The notes: generated by a model not told the origin, from the sequence alone. A stretch of DNA of 64,000 nt from Undibacterium sp. YM2 (GCF_009937975.1 NZ_AP018441.1:2170001-2234000); one strand, 5' to 3'; shown: positions 38,969-48,108, counted from the first letter of the stretch. Numbers and translations: made by a program.

Positions 38969-40069
38969 TCAATTTGTCTGGGCCCGTTGACTTGGGCCCG
39001 GATACCACTTTGCCCGTATTTGCATGAATGGTCTCTCCACCAGGCAATACAGCAACCATCCGCCAAAGATGCCCGCAGCAGTGACCAGAATAATAGTCAG
39101 TGGAGCTTCCGCGTCTATATGCCGTTTCCCCAATTCCACAGCTATCAGCATGAACACAGGTTTGTGTACCAGATATACCGCATACGACCACAACGCCAGT
39201 TGCGCGGCGCCGGGCAGGCGCAGGCGGTGTAGATAGCTGTTGGGGCTGAGAGCAGCGAGGGTGAGGATGGCGAAGCTGATTGCTATTGCTGAAAAACCCA
39301 GTGAGTTGACGATCATCAGTTTGTTGTAGTCGCTGTTGATGCAGTACAGCACGCCACCAGCGGCGAGCAGGCCTGTGATGAACAGGGCCTGGCCGTGACG
39401 CATGAGCCTGTCGTATAAACCTGTGTGAAAATTCTTGAGCATGGCGATGGCGACGCCGGGGAGCAGTTCATCAAAGCGGCCAAAGCTGGAGTAGTAAACT
39501 TGCGCATCAAATGCGGGATGCCCATCCATAAATGCCATGCCGCGAAACAGCATGCCGCCGCCTATTGCTGCAATGAGCAGCCCCCAGGCCAGCCATAGTG
39601 GGCTCTTGAGTCTGATCAGGATGAGGCTGATTATGGGGAGTATCAGGTAAAACTGTTCTTCTATGCACAGCGACCAGGAATGAGTGAAGGTTTGTCCATA
39701 TTCCAGCCCTATGTTTTGGGTGAAGCTCAGGAACTGCCATATTGATGAGGTGCTGCGCCCAGCCAGTGCGGCGGGGAAAATAAAATACGCAGCCAGCACG
39801 ACATAGTAGTTGGGCAGGGTGCGTAGCAGACGCCGGGCAAAAAAATTCTTCAGCGACAGCGGCTCCCCTTTTGCGATACCAGACATGATCTGGTTGCCTA
39901 TGAGGTAGCCGCTCAATACAAAAAATAAATCCACACCTGCCCAGCCTATGTCGCCAGCAAAACCAAAGGTTTGGTGTTTGCTGACAAAGCCGCAGTAGTG
40001 TGACATGAGTACCAATAATATGGCGAGGGCGCGCAGGGTGTCGAGGCCATTGATTCTTTTGTGGAGCAT
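38969..40069 (-). CDS. acyltransferase family 3 membrane protein
   Basis: A 366-residue multi-pass inner membrane protein of the acyltransferase 3 (OafA/NodX-like) family, which transfer acyl groups to polysaccharides, LPS or peptidoglycan. The N-terminus INGLDTLRALAILLVLMSHY carries the family His, followed by WAGVDLFFVLSGYLIG, FFARRLLRTLPNYYVVL and HSWSLCIEEQFYLILP. The target is not deducible. It is convergent with the Tudor-like gene and has no partner beside it. Confidence 0.92.
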   Translation of the reverse strand: MLHKRINGLDTLRALAILLVLMSHYCGFVSKHQTFGFAGDIGWAGVDLFFVLSGYLIGNQIMSGIAKGEPLSLKNFFARRLLRTLPNYYVVLAAYFIFPAALAGRSTSSIWQFLSFTQNIGLEYGQTFTHSWSLCIEEQFYLILPIISLILIRLKSPLWLAWGLLIAAIGGGMLFRGMAFMDGHPAFDAQVYYSSFGRFDELLPGVAIAMLKNFHTGLYDRLMRHGQALFITGLLAAGGVLYCINSDYNKLMIVNSLGFSAIAISFAILTLAALSPNSYLHRLRLPGAAQLALWSYAVYLVHKPVFMLIAVELGKRHIDAEAPLTIILVTAAGIFGGWLLYCLVERPFMQIRAKWYPGPSQRAQTN

Positions 40070-40602
40070 TATTGTGTCGTTGATGCAGGAATAGTGTAAG
40101 GCCGGGTTTTGATGATGCGCTATGACTTGTCTGACTCGCGGGTATCAATTGACAGGAATGGTTTTAATCATGGAGCGGTATGCAATCTTGAACTTGGCCA
40201 GGTGTGAAGCTTGATGTCAGGCCGGGTAGTGTCGCTGAATGTGTCGCCACCTGCAAGGGGTTTTGGTGTCAACATTCCGGGTTTTTGTACCTACATTTTG
40301 TAGCAGGTCGATCTCAGATCATGAGCCAGCTAGCCCAGTTCGAGACAGGCAGATATTTTTCTGCATTGTTCAATATGGGTTTCGGTTTTGCTACTGCTCT
40401 TGATCGGAGTGAAATGTGCCTGTCAACGGCAGCGCGACGAAGTCATTGCTCGATTTTATGTCTGTAAATCCACAGATTTCAAGGAACTTAAATGCTGTTG
40501 TCAGCAAATATGGTTTTTGTGCAATAAACAAGTGTAAACTTCTGACGATGAGAAATTGTCTGTTGAATTCACATCTGACTTTACCCGTATAAGCCTTTAG
40601 GC
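40070..40602. other. intergenic region between acyltransferase and cyclase operon
   Basis: About 530 bases with no convincing gene. An 87-codon open frame at 40204-40467 has no ribosome site and looks like chance. No terminator, tRNA or repeat stands out. The promoters for the divergent acyltransferase and cyclase genes should lie here. Confidence 0.5.
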
Positions 40603-42489
40603 ATGCTGAAAATCCTGTTCCCTTTCATCCAAAGCGCAACCATACGCTGGTATGCCGCGCTGACGCTATTGCTATTGGTGGCAATGGCAGGGGAATTGTT
40701 TGGCCTGCATTTGCTGGCGACGACAGAGTCGCGCCTGGGGGATGTGTATCTGCGGCACCATGCCCCGACATATCAGCCTGATCCTGATATTGTGGTGGTG
40801 GATATTGATGATCCCAGCATGCTGGCCATGCAAAAAATTGCTGGCCTGTGGGTATGGAAGCGTGAGATACATGGTTTTTTGCTGGAGGCACTCGCTGGTT
40901 TTGCTCCTAAAGCGATAGCGTTCGATATCAGCTTTCAGGAGCGTGATTTGGGGTCACCAAAAAGTGATGCGTTTTTATCGGATCAGATTCGGGAATTTCC
41001 GCATGCTTATCAGCAAAGCTTGCTGTTGGACGATGCGAATAGCGCCGACGCCATCGCCTTGGCTGATTTAAAAGATGCTTTTGCCATCAAAAATCAGGGT
41101 AAGGCAAACGCCAGGGTCAGTATGCAACTGCCATTGGCGACAGAGCGTAGTGCCTGGCGTCTGGGTCTGGTGAATAGTTTGGTCGATGCTGATGGTGTGG
41201 TGCGGCGTTATCGCCTGTATGCCGATGTGGCTGGCTGGCATCTGCCGTCACTGCCTGCACGGGTTGTACAGGACCTGGGCTTTACTTTGCCGCAAGGCGC
41301 TGATTTTCAGATGTTCTGGCCCGCGCAGGGACACAAGCGTTATGCCTATGCTGATTTGTTTAAAACACTGACAGAAGAAAGACCGAATTTGCCGCCAGGA
41401 GGAGAGGCCGCTCTCGACCAGCTCTTTCGCAACAAGATTATTATCATAGGTTCTTCGGCTCCCGGGCTATTTGACCATCATTTAACACCACTAGCGCCTG
41501 GTTATCCGGGGGCCGATATTCTGGCTGTTGCGATGGATAATTTAAAAAATGGGCGCAGCATACGCCAGGTTGCACCTCAATGGCCTTTTGCTGCCGGGTT
41601 CGGGCTGATTGCCCTGCTGGTGCTGGCATTCCGGCAGCGTCTGCATCCTGGCATCACAGGTGGTGCTTTGCTGATATTGTCACTGGCAGCCGTTTATCTG
41701 GCAGACCAGATTGTAGCCCATCATTGGATGTTGCCGGTAGTGACTCCCCTGATCTTTGCCTGGGCCTGGTTTGTGTCAGCCGCACTTGCCGGTTACCTGC
41801 GAGAGCGCCGCACCCGTGACCGTACAGTGTCACTGTTTGGCCGCTTCCTTAATCCCCAGGTGGTACGCAAGATCGTGGATCATGGCGAGACGGTAGAAAG
41901 TCTCTCGGGCCAGATGCGCCTTATTACCGTGCTGTTTTCTGATATACGTGGTTTTACTACGCTGGCAGAAAGCAAGGCCCCACAAGATGTTGTGAATATT
42001 CTCAACCGGTATTTTGAACGCCAGGTAGAAGTCGTCTGGAAGCATGGTGGTACGCTGGATAAATACATAGGTGATTGCATCATGGCTTTTTGGGGCGCGC
42101 CTATGGATGACCCCGAGCATGCCTCCCATGCTGTAGCTGCGGCACTGGAAATGCAGGATAACTTGCTTGCCTTCAGACAAGAGCTGCTTGCGGAAGATTC
42201 AGACCTGGTTGACTTTGACGTGGGCATCGGTGTACACACAGGAACTGCTGTGGTAGGCTTTATTGGTGCCAAACGCAAGCTCGATTACACCGCTATTGGC
42301 GACAACGTCAATCTCGCCAGCCGGGTAGAGGGCCTGACCAAGGGCATTGCCAGAGCCCTGGTAACCAAGGAAACCATGCTGGCCTGCGGCGACAATGCCG
42401 ATATCACTTTTAGTTTGCGTGGCTCATTTGCCGTCAAGGGCAGGGCTGCAGAAGTTGAATTGTACGAACCTCTGAGGAAAATCCCATGA
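40603..42489 (+). CDS. CHASE2-domain class III adenylate/guanylate cyclase
   Basis: A 628-residue membrane receptor that makes a cyclic nucleotide. It has an N-terminal transmembrane helix (about 15-35), a periplasmic CHASE2 sensor (about 40-320; DIVVVDIDDPSMLAM to GADILAVAMDNL), three transmembrane helices (about 325-405), and a C-terminal class III cyclase domain (about 440-620) with metal-binding FSDIRGFTTLAE, DKYIGDCIMAFWGAP, and DYTAIGDNVNLASRVEG. The Lys in LDKYIGD and the Thr in DYTAIGD favour ATP as substrate. It is coupled to the SH3 gene downstream (ATGA overlap). Confidence 0.93.
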   Translation: MLKILFPFIQSATIRWYAALTLLLLVAMAGELFGLHLLATTESRLGDVYLRHHAPTYQPDPDIVVVDIDDPSMLAMQKIAGLWVWKREIHGFLLEALAGFAPKAIAFDISFQERDLGSPKSDAFLSDQIREFPHAYQQSLLLDDANSADAIALADLKDAFAIKNQGKANARVSMQLPLATERSAWRLGLVNSLVDADGVVRRYRLYADVAGWHLPSLPARVVQDLGFTLPQGADFQMFWPAQGHKRYAYADLFKTLTEERPNLPPGGEAALDQLFRNKIIIIGSSAPGLFDHHLTPLAPGYPGADILAVAMDNLKNGRSIRQVAPQWPFAAGFGLIALLVLAFRQRLHPGITGGALLILSLAAVYLADQIVAHHWMLPVVTPLIFAWAWFVSAALAGYLRERRTRDRTVSLFGRFLNPQVVRKIVDHGETVESLSGQMRLITVLFSDIRGFTTLAESKAPQDVVNILNRYFERQVEVVWKHGGTLDKYIGDCIMAFWGAPMDDPEHASHAVAAALEMQDNLLAFRQELLAEDSDLVDFDVGIGVHTGTAVVGFIGAKRKLDYTAIGDNVNLASRVEGLTKGIARALVTKETMLACGDNADITFSLRGSFAVKGRAAEVELYEPLRKIP

Positions 42490-43007
42490 AGATACCGATT
42501 TTAATTGCGGCAGTCATGCTGACTGGCAATGCGTTAGCCGAGTCTGCAACCACCTCCAAATCTACCGAGTTAATGGACAAGGCCAGCGCCGATGCTGCTG
42601 TTATTGCTACCCTGGCAAACCAGACCAGAGTGGATGTCATGCAACGCAGTGGTGCCTGGACTCAAGTAAAAACTTCTGCCGGGCAAGCTGGCTGGGTGAG
42701 GATGACAGCCTTGCGTCTGGATGCAAGCGCCAACAGCAATGCTGCGCCTGCTTCGGGCGGTAATGTACTGGGCTCCCTGATGACCAGTGGACGCACGTCG
42801 AATACTGGTACGGTAGGTAATGGTGTCAAAGGTCTGGATAAAGAGGATATACGCAGAGCCTCACCGAATTATGCCGAACTGCAGAAAATGCAGAAATTTG
42901 CAGCCGATAAAAACAGCGCCCAGGCGTTTGCTCAGCGTTCACCACTAGTGGCAAGCAATGTCGAATATTCAAGCCAGGATAAAGCTGGAAAACGGGGGGG
43001 CAATTAA
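42486..43007 (+). CDS. periplasmic SH3-domain protein
   Basis: A 173-residue exported protein. Signal peptide about 1-18 (ending GNALAES), then a bacterial SH3 domain (about 25-80: ELMDKASADAAVIATLANQTRVDVMQRSGAWTQVK, GWVRMTALRL) of the kind that binds cell wall or proteins. A Gly/Ser/Asn-rich linker and a C-terminal helical part (KGLDKEDIRRASPNYAELQKMQ) follow. Its start overlaps the cyclase stop, and the M48 gene follows directly at base 43008, so the three genes are one operon. Confidence 0.85.
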   Translation: MKIPILIAAVMLTGNALAESATTSKSTELMDKASADAAVIATLANQTRVDVMQRSGAWTQVKTSAGQAGWVRMTALRLDASANSNAAPASGGNVLGSLMTSGRTSNTGTVGNGVKGLDKEDIRRASPNYAELQKMQKFAADKNSAQAFAQRSPLVASNVEYSSQDKAGKRGGN

Positions 43008-43882
43008 ATGCGTACATTACAAAAACTTGCGATTGCCGGACTGACTTTGGCTCTATGCGGTTCTGCAATTGCACAAGGCGGTATTTTCGGCCAGATTCTC
43101 GACGCCACAAGAGGCAAAACGGGTGTTGCAGGTGACTTACTGGATAAGGCCAAGCCTATCATTGAAAATTCAGGGATAGATGAGCCAAGAGAAATAGAAA
43201 TAGGTAATGAATTTGCCGCTGTCTTGTTGGGTGCCAAACCATTACTGAATGATCCTGCCTTGCAGCGTTACGTGAATACTTTAGGGCGCTGGCTGGCATC
43301 GCAAACCGAGAGACCTGATTTGCCATGGACTTTTGGTGTGCTGGATGATGTGGGCTTCAATGCTTTTGCTACACCAGGTGGCAAGATTTTTGTCACCAAA
43401 GGCTTGCTCGCGCGCATGCGTAATGAAGCTGAATTGGTTGGCGTGCTATCGCACGAAATTGCTCACGTCGTATTGAAACATCATGTGAATGCCATGCAAT
43501 CAAAAGCATGGGTAGATGTTTTCGGTGATGTCGCTGGCAATAAACTCAAAGGTAATTTTGCAGAAGTTAGAGGTATGGTGGTCAATTTAGGTAAAGACAT
43601 GTTAACCAAAGGTCTTGATAAGGGGATGAATATGCCGCCGATCGTGTGGGTGTGGTAATTGCTGCTCGCGCAGGTTTTGACCCCTATGGATTGCCAGCTG
43701 TATTGCAAACTTTACAGTCACAAAATGCGCAGGATGGTAATTTTAGTTTGTTGTTTGAAACGCACCCGTCCCCAACTGACCGTCTTGATAATCTGGACAA
43801 AGTCATGCGTAACCGCTTTGAATCCACCAATGGTTCTCAGGGGCGTTCGTTTAACGACAGGTTCAAAGAATTCAGCCGTTGA
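43008..43882 (+). pseudogene. M48 family metallopeptidase, one-base frameshift (probable sequence error)
   Basis: Exported zinc peptidase of the M48 (BepA/LoiP-like) family. The first frame (43008-43658) has a signal peptide (ending GSAIAQG), the fold leading to TPGGKIFVTKGLLARMRNEAELVGVL, and the zinc motif SHEIAHVVLKH. It ends at WVW. The second frame resumes VGVVIAARAGFDPYGLPAVLQTL and ends in HPSPTDRLDNLDKVMRNRF. Adding one G to the GGGG at 43622-43625 restores LDKGDEYAADRVGVV, whose Glu is the third zinc ligand, and a protein of 291 residues. As sequenced it would lack that ligand. Confidence 0.88.
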
Positions 43883-43900
43883 TGAGTTCAGATTTTGAAT

Positions 43901-43940
43901 AAAAAACGCCGCACCATTCAACAACTGGTGCGGCGTTTTT
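43901..43940 (+). terminator. terminator of the cyclase-SH3-M48 operon
   Basis: AAAAACGCCGCACC and GGTGCGGCGTTTTT form a long stem around an 11-base loop, with a T run. Confidence 0.93.
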
Positions 43941-43977
43941 CATTCATGATGAAGCTGCGTTTGCTGCCTTATTCTTA

Positions 43978-44243
43978 GAACTCATTTCATAAATAGGGAT
44001 GAGTGCGAACAAGGCGATTTGGGATGCAGTGCAAGGCGTGGCCTGCAGCTAAGGCTCATGCCTTAGCAAAGGACGCAACACAGCAATGCGCCCAAATCGT
44101 CAGTTCCCGAAGGGTTTGCCTCATAACACGTATCGGACAACATTGGATTTATTGAAAATAGTTCCACAATTGACAACCACAAACGTGTTACCGGTCCGTG
44201 TTATGAGGCAAACGCATCTCATTCATATTTATGAAATGAGTTC
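43978..44243. mobile_element. TA-flanked MITE-like element, composite palindrome
   Basis: A 266-base non-coding element with terminal inverted repeats GAACTCATTTCATAAATA (left) and TATTTATGAAATGAGTTC (right), extended to about 27 bases with mismatches. TA occurs directly outside each end (43976-43977 and 44244-44245). Inside are three further dyads: GATTTGGG with CCCAAATC (44019-44098), the hairpin GCTAAGGC/GCCTTAGC (44048-44067), and a 17-bp perfect pair GTTTGCCTCATAACACG (44114-44130) / its inverse (44197-44213). It has no transposase and looks like an element inserted into another. It fits an IS630/mariner-type target, by inference. Confidence 0.75.
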
Positions 44244-45049
44244 TAGTAAAACTTCGCCAGCAATTTAGGCAGTTTCCCATTCGCCGTTCCCTTGCGTATG
44301 ACCCCATTCAACTTTTCCATTTCCGCTTCATATCTGCCATTGGCTGCGGCGAAGTGGGTGGTGTCGTAAAACACGGGTTTGGCTGAGACATAGAAGGTCT
44401 TGCCTGTCAGCGCTGGGTCATTGAAGCTGGGGATGAGCTGGTCGCGCAGGTAGGCTTCTACCTGGCTGGACCGCTGCAATTGGCGCACAGGCCAGAGCAT
44501 GATGTCGCTGCGGCGGTTCATGAGTTTTTTAAAGCGGGCTGCCGATGAGGCGGAGTCTTCCTGCACCTGGAAGACGACATTTTTTGCTTTTTCAAAATCC
44601 ATGCCGTGGCTGAAGCCGCGGCCTATGCTGACGGTTTTGCCACGCAGGTCTTCCATGGACTGGAAGTTGGGGCGAGGGTCGCCATAGGTAATCGCCCAGA
44701 TTTTTTCACTGACAACCGGGGTGGAAAAGTGATATAGCTTCAGGCGTTCTGGTGATTTGGAAATACCAAAGATAATGCCTTCGCCATTTTGCGCCATCAG
44801 TTGCGCACGGTTCCAGGGTAATAACAGCTTGTCAAAACGTATGCCCGATTCGCGTTCAAAATAGATGAGTATGGCTTCCAGGTCGCGGTCCAGTGGCAAT
44901 TGCCTTCCATGGATGTCCAGGCTTTCTTGCAGGAAGAGTTTGATGAGGGGTTTGTCCAGCCCAGGTTTTACCGTGCTGGCAAACGCAGGCGTGAGTACGA
45001 ATAAAGAGAGTGATACAAGACAGGCAAACTGTTTGAAGCGGTGCAGCAT
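44243..45049 (-). CDS. extracellular solute-binding protein, family 3-like
   Basis: A 268-residue exported protein starting MLHRFKQFACLVSLSLFVLTPAFAST, a signal peptide. The frame starts ten codons further upstream, but this start fits. The mature part resembles periplasmic amino-acid binding proteins (SBP_bac_3): FERESGIRFDKLLLPWNRAQLMAQNGEGIIFGISKSPER, then GKTVSIGRGFSHGMDFE. No ABC permease or ATPase is adjacent, so it may be an orphan or a sensor-associated protein. The stop codon TAG is formed by the TA outside the MITE and the first base of the MITE, so the C-terminus may be altered. Confidence 0.85.
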   Translation of the reverse strand: MLHRFKQFACLVSLSLFVLTPAFASTVKPGLDKPLIKLFLQESLDIHGRQLPLDRDLEAILIYFERESGIRFDKLLLPWNRAQLMAQNGEGIIFGISKSPERLKLYHFSTPVVSEKIWAITYGDPRPNFQSMEDLRGKTVSIGRGFSHGMDFEKAKNVVFQVQEDSASSAARFKKLMNRRSDIMLWPVRQLQRSSQVEAYLRDQLIPSFNDPALTGKTFYVSAKPVFYDTTHFAAANGRYEAEMEKLNGVIRKGTANGKLPKLLAKFY

Positions 45050-45395
45050 AGGTATTCTCGACGACAGCTTGGCTGTCAAATGGTATTTCTAAAATGTGGT
45101 GCAATGAAGCAGCATTACAAATTCATTGCAATTTCATCGCAACTGAATATGCAGCTTGTTTTTGAGCAGCTTGATTTTTTGTGAAGACATCATGGCGTCA
45201 GCTTGCGCAATGACGATGAGTATCAGGGTGTGGTCTCAAAATTGCAGTTTTAATCCGCGCTGATTGTAGTCCGCAATTGCCCGAATTTTGTGCGTTCTTG
45301 AATTCAGAAAACTTTGTTTGCATTCTTATTCTTGTGCCAAGTTAAAACCGGATAGAATTTGGTTTGATAACCAAAATAACGAGCACGCCTTCATT
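45050..45395. other. divergent intergenic region
   Basis: Promoter region for the binding-protein gene (minus) and the TetR gene (plus). The only feature I can support is the dyad at 45358-45375. No gene is seen. Confidence 0.5.
45358..45375 (+). promoter_or_regulatory. candidate TetR-type operator
   Basis: TTTGGTT-TGAT-AACCAAA is a perfect 7-bp inverted repeat 21 bases before the TetR gene start at 45396, the usual place for autoregulation by a TetR-family repressor. Confidence 0.55.
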
Positions 45396-46004
45396 ATGTC
45401 CAGAAAATCCAATACCGAGCAGCGCCGCAAGGAGATTGTTTTTGCCCTGCTGTCTGTCATGGCAGAGCACGGTTATGAAAAGGCCACTATCCTTGCCATT
45501 GCCAGACAGGCTGGCCTGGCTCCGGGTTTGATACATTATCATTTCAAGAGCAAGGGCGAGATTCTGCTTTACCTGGTCAAGTTGCTGGCTGATCTGTCGC
45601 GTACCCGCTATGAGCAAATGGCTGCAGCGGCCAGTACGCCGCAAGACAAACTGCTGGCCTATATCAATGCACGTCTGGCCAAAGGCGAGGGTGCCTTGCC
45701 GGAGGCGGTTTCTGCCTGGGTGGTGATTGGCGCCGAGGCCGTGCGGCAGCCTGAGGTGCGGGCAGTATTCCAGGAGGCGATTGCTGCCGAGCTGGCATTG
45801 ATACAGGTTTTATTGACCGCCTGCCTGCATCAGCAAAAGAGGCGCATAGATCGCGTGGCTGAGCTGGCCGCTGGTTTGCTGGCGTTCATGGAGGGGGCGT
45901 TTCAACTCGCCAGTGCTGCCGGGGATATCATGCCGCAGGGCTATGCGGCAGTGACGGCAAGGGCATTCATAGAAAACAGCCTGGCGGCACAGGCATCAGT
46001 CTGA
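45396..46004 (+). CDS. TetR/AcrR family transcriptional regulator
   Basis: A 202-residue regulator starting MSRKSNTEQRRKEIVFALLSVMAEHGYEKATILAIARQAGLAPGLIHYHFKSKGEIL, a TetR helix-turn-helix. The frame extends upstream without Met homology and through the dyad, so this start is preferred. The C-terminal ligand-binding domain resembles BetI-type proteins (VSAWVVIGAEAVRQPEVRAVFQE), which is only a hint. No adjacent enzyme is an obvious target; the neighbour on the left is a binding-protein gene and on the right another TetR gene in opposite direction. Confidence 0.92.
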   Translation: MSRKSNTEQRRKEIVFALLSVMAEHGYEKATILAIARQAGLAPGLIHYHFKSKGEILLYLVKLLADLSRTRYEQMAAAASTPQDKLLAYINARLAKGEGALPEAVSAWVVIGAEAVRQPEVRAVFQEAIAAELALIQVLLTACLHQQKRRIDRVAELAAGLLAFMEGAFQLASAAGDIMPQGYAAVTARAFIENSLAAQASV

Positions 46005-46035
46005 ACAGCGTTAAGGCTGCAGCTATACAAACAGG

Positions 46036-46596
46036 CTATTCTTTCCATCCATTCTTCATCATGTTGAACAAGGCATGCAGGGATGCTTTGGGGTTTTCAG
46101 CGTCTTTGGAGCGGTGGAAGGCATCGAGAATAAAATGGGCGAGGGCTTCAGCCTCGGCCTTTTCGAGCTTGTTTTTGGTTTCTTGCTGGAGAGCCGCAGC
46201 GAGTGACTTTTCATAGCGCATCCAGACCTGCTTTGCGTAAGCGTACAAATCTGGCGTGGAATGGATCAAATTCCTGAAGGCGTTGACTTCTTTCTTTTTG
46301 GCTTCATCAAAAGCCATGTAGCTTGAGAAATACTCAAGCAAGGAGTCAAGTATGGAAACACCTGCTTTTCTGTCTGTGACGGCAGCAATCAGGCGTGCTT
46401 CGCGCTCATCTTCTTCGTCGAATACCAGCGTCTCTTTGGTAGGGAAGTATTTGAACAGGGTAGGTACGGACACTTCAGCGAGGCGGGCAATTTCTGCTGT
46501 TGTTACCTGGTCGTAACCTTTTTCTATAAACAAGCCAGTAGCCAGGTCAGAAATCATTTTCCTGGTTTTCGCTTTTTTTAATTCCCTCAGTCCCAT
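46036..46596 (-). CDS. TetR/AcrR family transcriptional regulator
   Basis: A 186-residue regulator with a TetR N-terminal domain: MGLRELKKAKTRKMISDLATGLFIEKGYDQVTTAEIARLAEVSVPTLFKYFPTKETLV. The C-terminal half (about 80-186) is helical and charged. It is transcribed divergently from the flavin monooxygenase (about 310 bases between starts), so it most likely controls that gene and the MFS gene behind it. Convergent with the other TetR gene. Confidence 0.92.
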   Translation of the reverse strand: MGLRELKKAKTRKMISDLATGLFIEKGYDQVTTAEIARLAEVSVPTLFKYFPTKETLVFDEEDEREARLIAAVTDRKAGVSILDSLLEYFSSYMAFDEAKKKEVNAFRNLIHSTPDLYAYAKQVWMRYEKSLAAALQQETKNKLEKAEAEALAHFILDAFHRSKDAENPKASLHALFNMMKNGWKE

Positions 46597-46905
46597 TTCA
46601 GTTCCATCTCAGCTGAATTCCTTTTTAATTTTGGCTAAATACGACATTGTTCACTGCCTGCATTTTAACAGAATTAATTAGCTCAATAAAATAATTAAGT
46701 CACTTTACTTTTTAATTTGATTAACTTATGATGCAGATCAAGGCAAAATTCCGGGAAATGGTTTTGTGGGTAAAAAATCCTGTGCTCCCTGCAATATTTG
46801 CATTTTCAAAACGTCTATCCATTAAGCCGTCAATTCTTGCCGCAAGCATGTGTGCGGCTGCGGAATAGTGCGCAATGTGTGGATAAAAAAACCAGGATGA
46901 CCGCA
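46597..46905. other. divergent promoter region of TetR and flavin monooxygenase
   Basis: About 310 bases, strongly AT-rich between 46660 and 46745. TTAATTA and TAATTAA dyads lie within 46673-46702, but none is good enough to name an operator. The frame in front of the monooxygenase is open but non-homologous. Confidence 0.4.
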
Positions 46906-48108
46906 ATGACTCAAATCCATCAACAAACTCCTGTACAAGACAAGCAAATCGCCATCATAGGGGCCGGACCAGGCGGGCTGACGCTGGCCCGGCTGTTACA
47001 GATGCAGGGCGCAAAAGTGAAGGTATTTGAAAGGGATATCAACCAGTTTGCCAGAGTGCAGGGAGCAACCCTTAACCTGAATGAGGGCTCGGGACTGTCA
47101 GCCTTGCGCGCTGCAGGTTTGATGGAAGCATTTGAGCAAGCGTATCGTCCGGGTGCTGAAAAAATGCTGTTTGTGGATGCGCAGGCAGCAGTCATCATTG
47201 ATGAGCTAGGGGGCGAGAGTAATGACAGGCCAGAAATAGACCGTGGCCCTTTGAGAAATCTGTTGCTGGCTTCGCTGGCTGAAGACACGGTAGTGTGGGA
47301 CGCCCGCTTCTCGTCTTTGCAGAGGACAGATGAATCAGTAAAAATTTTGTTTGAAAACGGCGATGAATTCACTGCCGATTTGCTCATCGCTGCCGATGGC
47401 GCAAACTCAAAAATACGTCCCTATATCACGCCGCTTGCACCAGAGTATTCTGGCGTGACTGTGCTCGAAGGGAATGTCGCAGACGTGGCAAACACGATTC
47501 CTGAATTGTATGAATTGCTCGACGGTGGAAAAGTCTGTGTGCTCGATGATGAAAAGACTTTATTCATTGTGTTGAAAGGCGATGGCAGCGTCGCTTTTTA
47601 CACCGGGCATAAAGCTGATCAACAATGGAGTACGCAATGCGGTATCGATTTTTCTGACCGGACGCAGGTATTGGCGTGGTTTCAGCAGGAATTCAAAGGC
47701 TGGAGCAATATATGGGCAGAGTTGTTCCGGCATGCCAGCCTGCCTTTCGTGCCACGTCCGCAATTCTGTGCGCCGCTTGATCAAAGCTGGCCATCTTTGC
47801 CTAACCTTACCATGCTCGGTGACGCCGCCCACGTCATGCCGCCGTATGCGGGCGAGGGTGTGAACATGGCGATGCAGGATGCTTTAGTGCTGGCTACCCA
47901 ATTGCTGAACCCGGATATGCCAGACATGCAAGCCGCCATTGCTGCCTATGAGATAGAAATGCGCACACGGAATGCGGAGACCGCAGCAGAGACCATGCAA
48001 TTTACCAGAGTCTTTCATTCCTATGAAGCCGTACCGTTTTTCCGGGAATTCTTTACCGGGAACCAGGACGTGCTTTTACAAAACGACAGCTTCAGGAAAG
48101 CTGCCTAG
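46906..48108 (+). CDS. TetX-like FAD-dependent monooxygenase
   Basis: A 400-residue class A flavoprotein monooxygenase. The start at 46906 (MTQIHQQTPVQDKQ) is chosen because AGGA lies eight bases upstream. N-terminal Rossmann motif IAIIGAGPGGLTLARLLQMQG, then VFERD, ATLNLNEGSGLSALRAAGL, and RGPLRNLLLASL. The second FAD motif is MLGDAAHVMPPYAGEGVNMAMQDA. From general knowledge of TetX, the GTLDLHKGSG and GDAAHLMPPFAGQGVN segments match closely in place and pattern. It could instead oxidise another aromatic compound. A divergent TetR and a downstream MFS gene support a detoxification module. Confidence 0.87.
   Translation: MTQIHQQTPVQDKQIAIIGAGPGGLTLARLLQMQGAKVKVFERDINQFARVQGATLNLNEGSGLSALRAAGLMEAFEQAYRPGAEKMLFVDAQAAVIIDELGGESNDRPEIDRGPLRNLLLASLAEDTVVWDARFSSLQRTDESVKILFENGDEFTADLLIAADGANSKIRPYITPLAPEYSGVTVLEGNVADVANTIPELYELLDGGKVCVLDDEKTLFIVLKGDGSVAFYTGHKADQQWSTQCGIDFSDRTQVLAWFQQEFKGWSNIWAELFRHASLPFVPRPQFCAPLDQSWPSLPNLTMLGDAAHVMPPYAGEGVNMAMQDALVLATQLLNPDMPDMQAAIAAYEIEMRTRNAETAAETMQFTRVFHSYEAVPFFREFFTGNQDVLLQNDSFRKAA

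Noticed and set aside
40204..40467. 87-codon open frame in the intergenic region before the cyclase
   Set aside because: No ribosome site, no homology, translation looks random.
46798..46905. Upstream extension of the monooxygenase frame
   Set aside because: Adds 36 residues without homology; a ribosome site sits ahead of the ATG at 46906.
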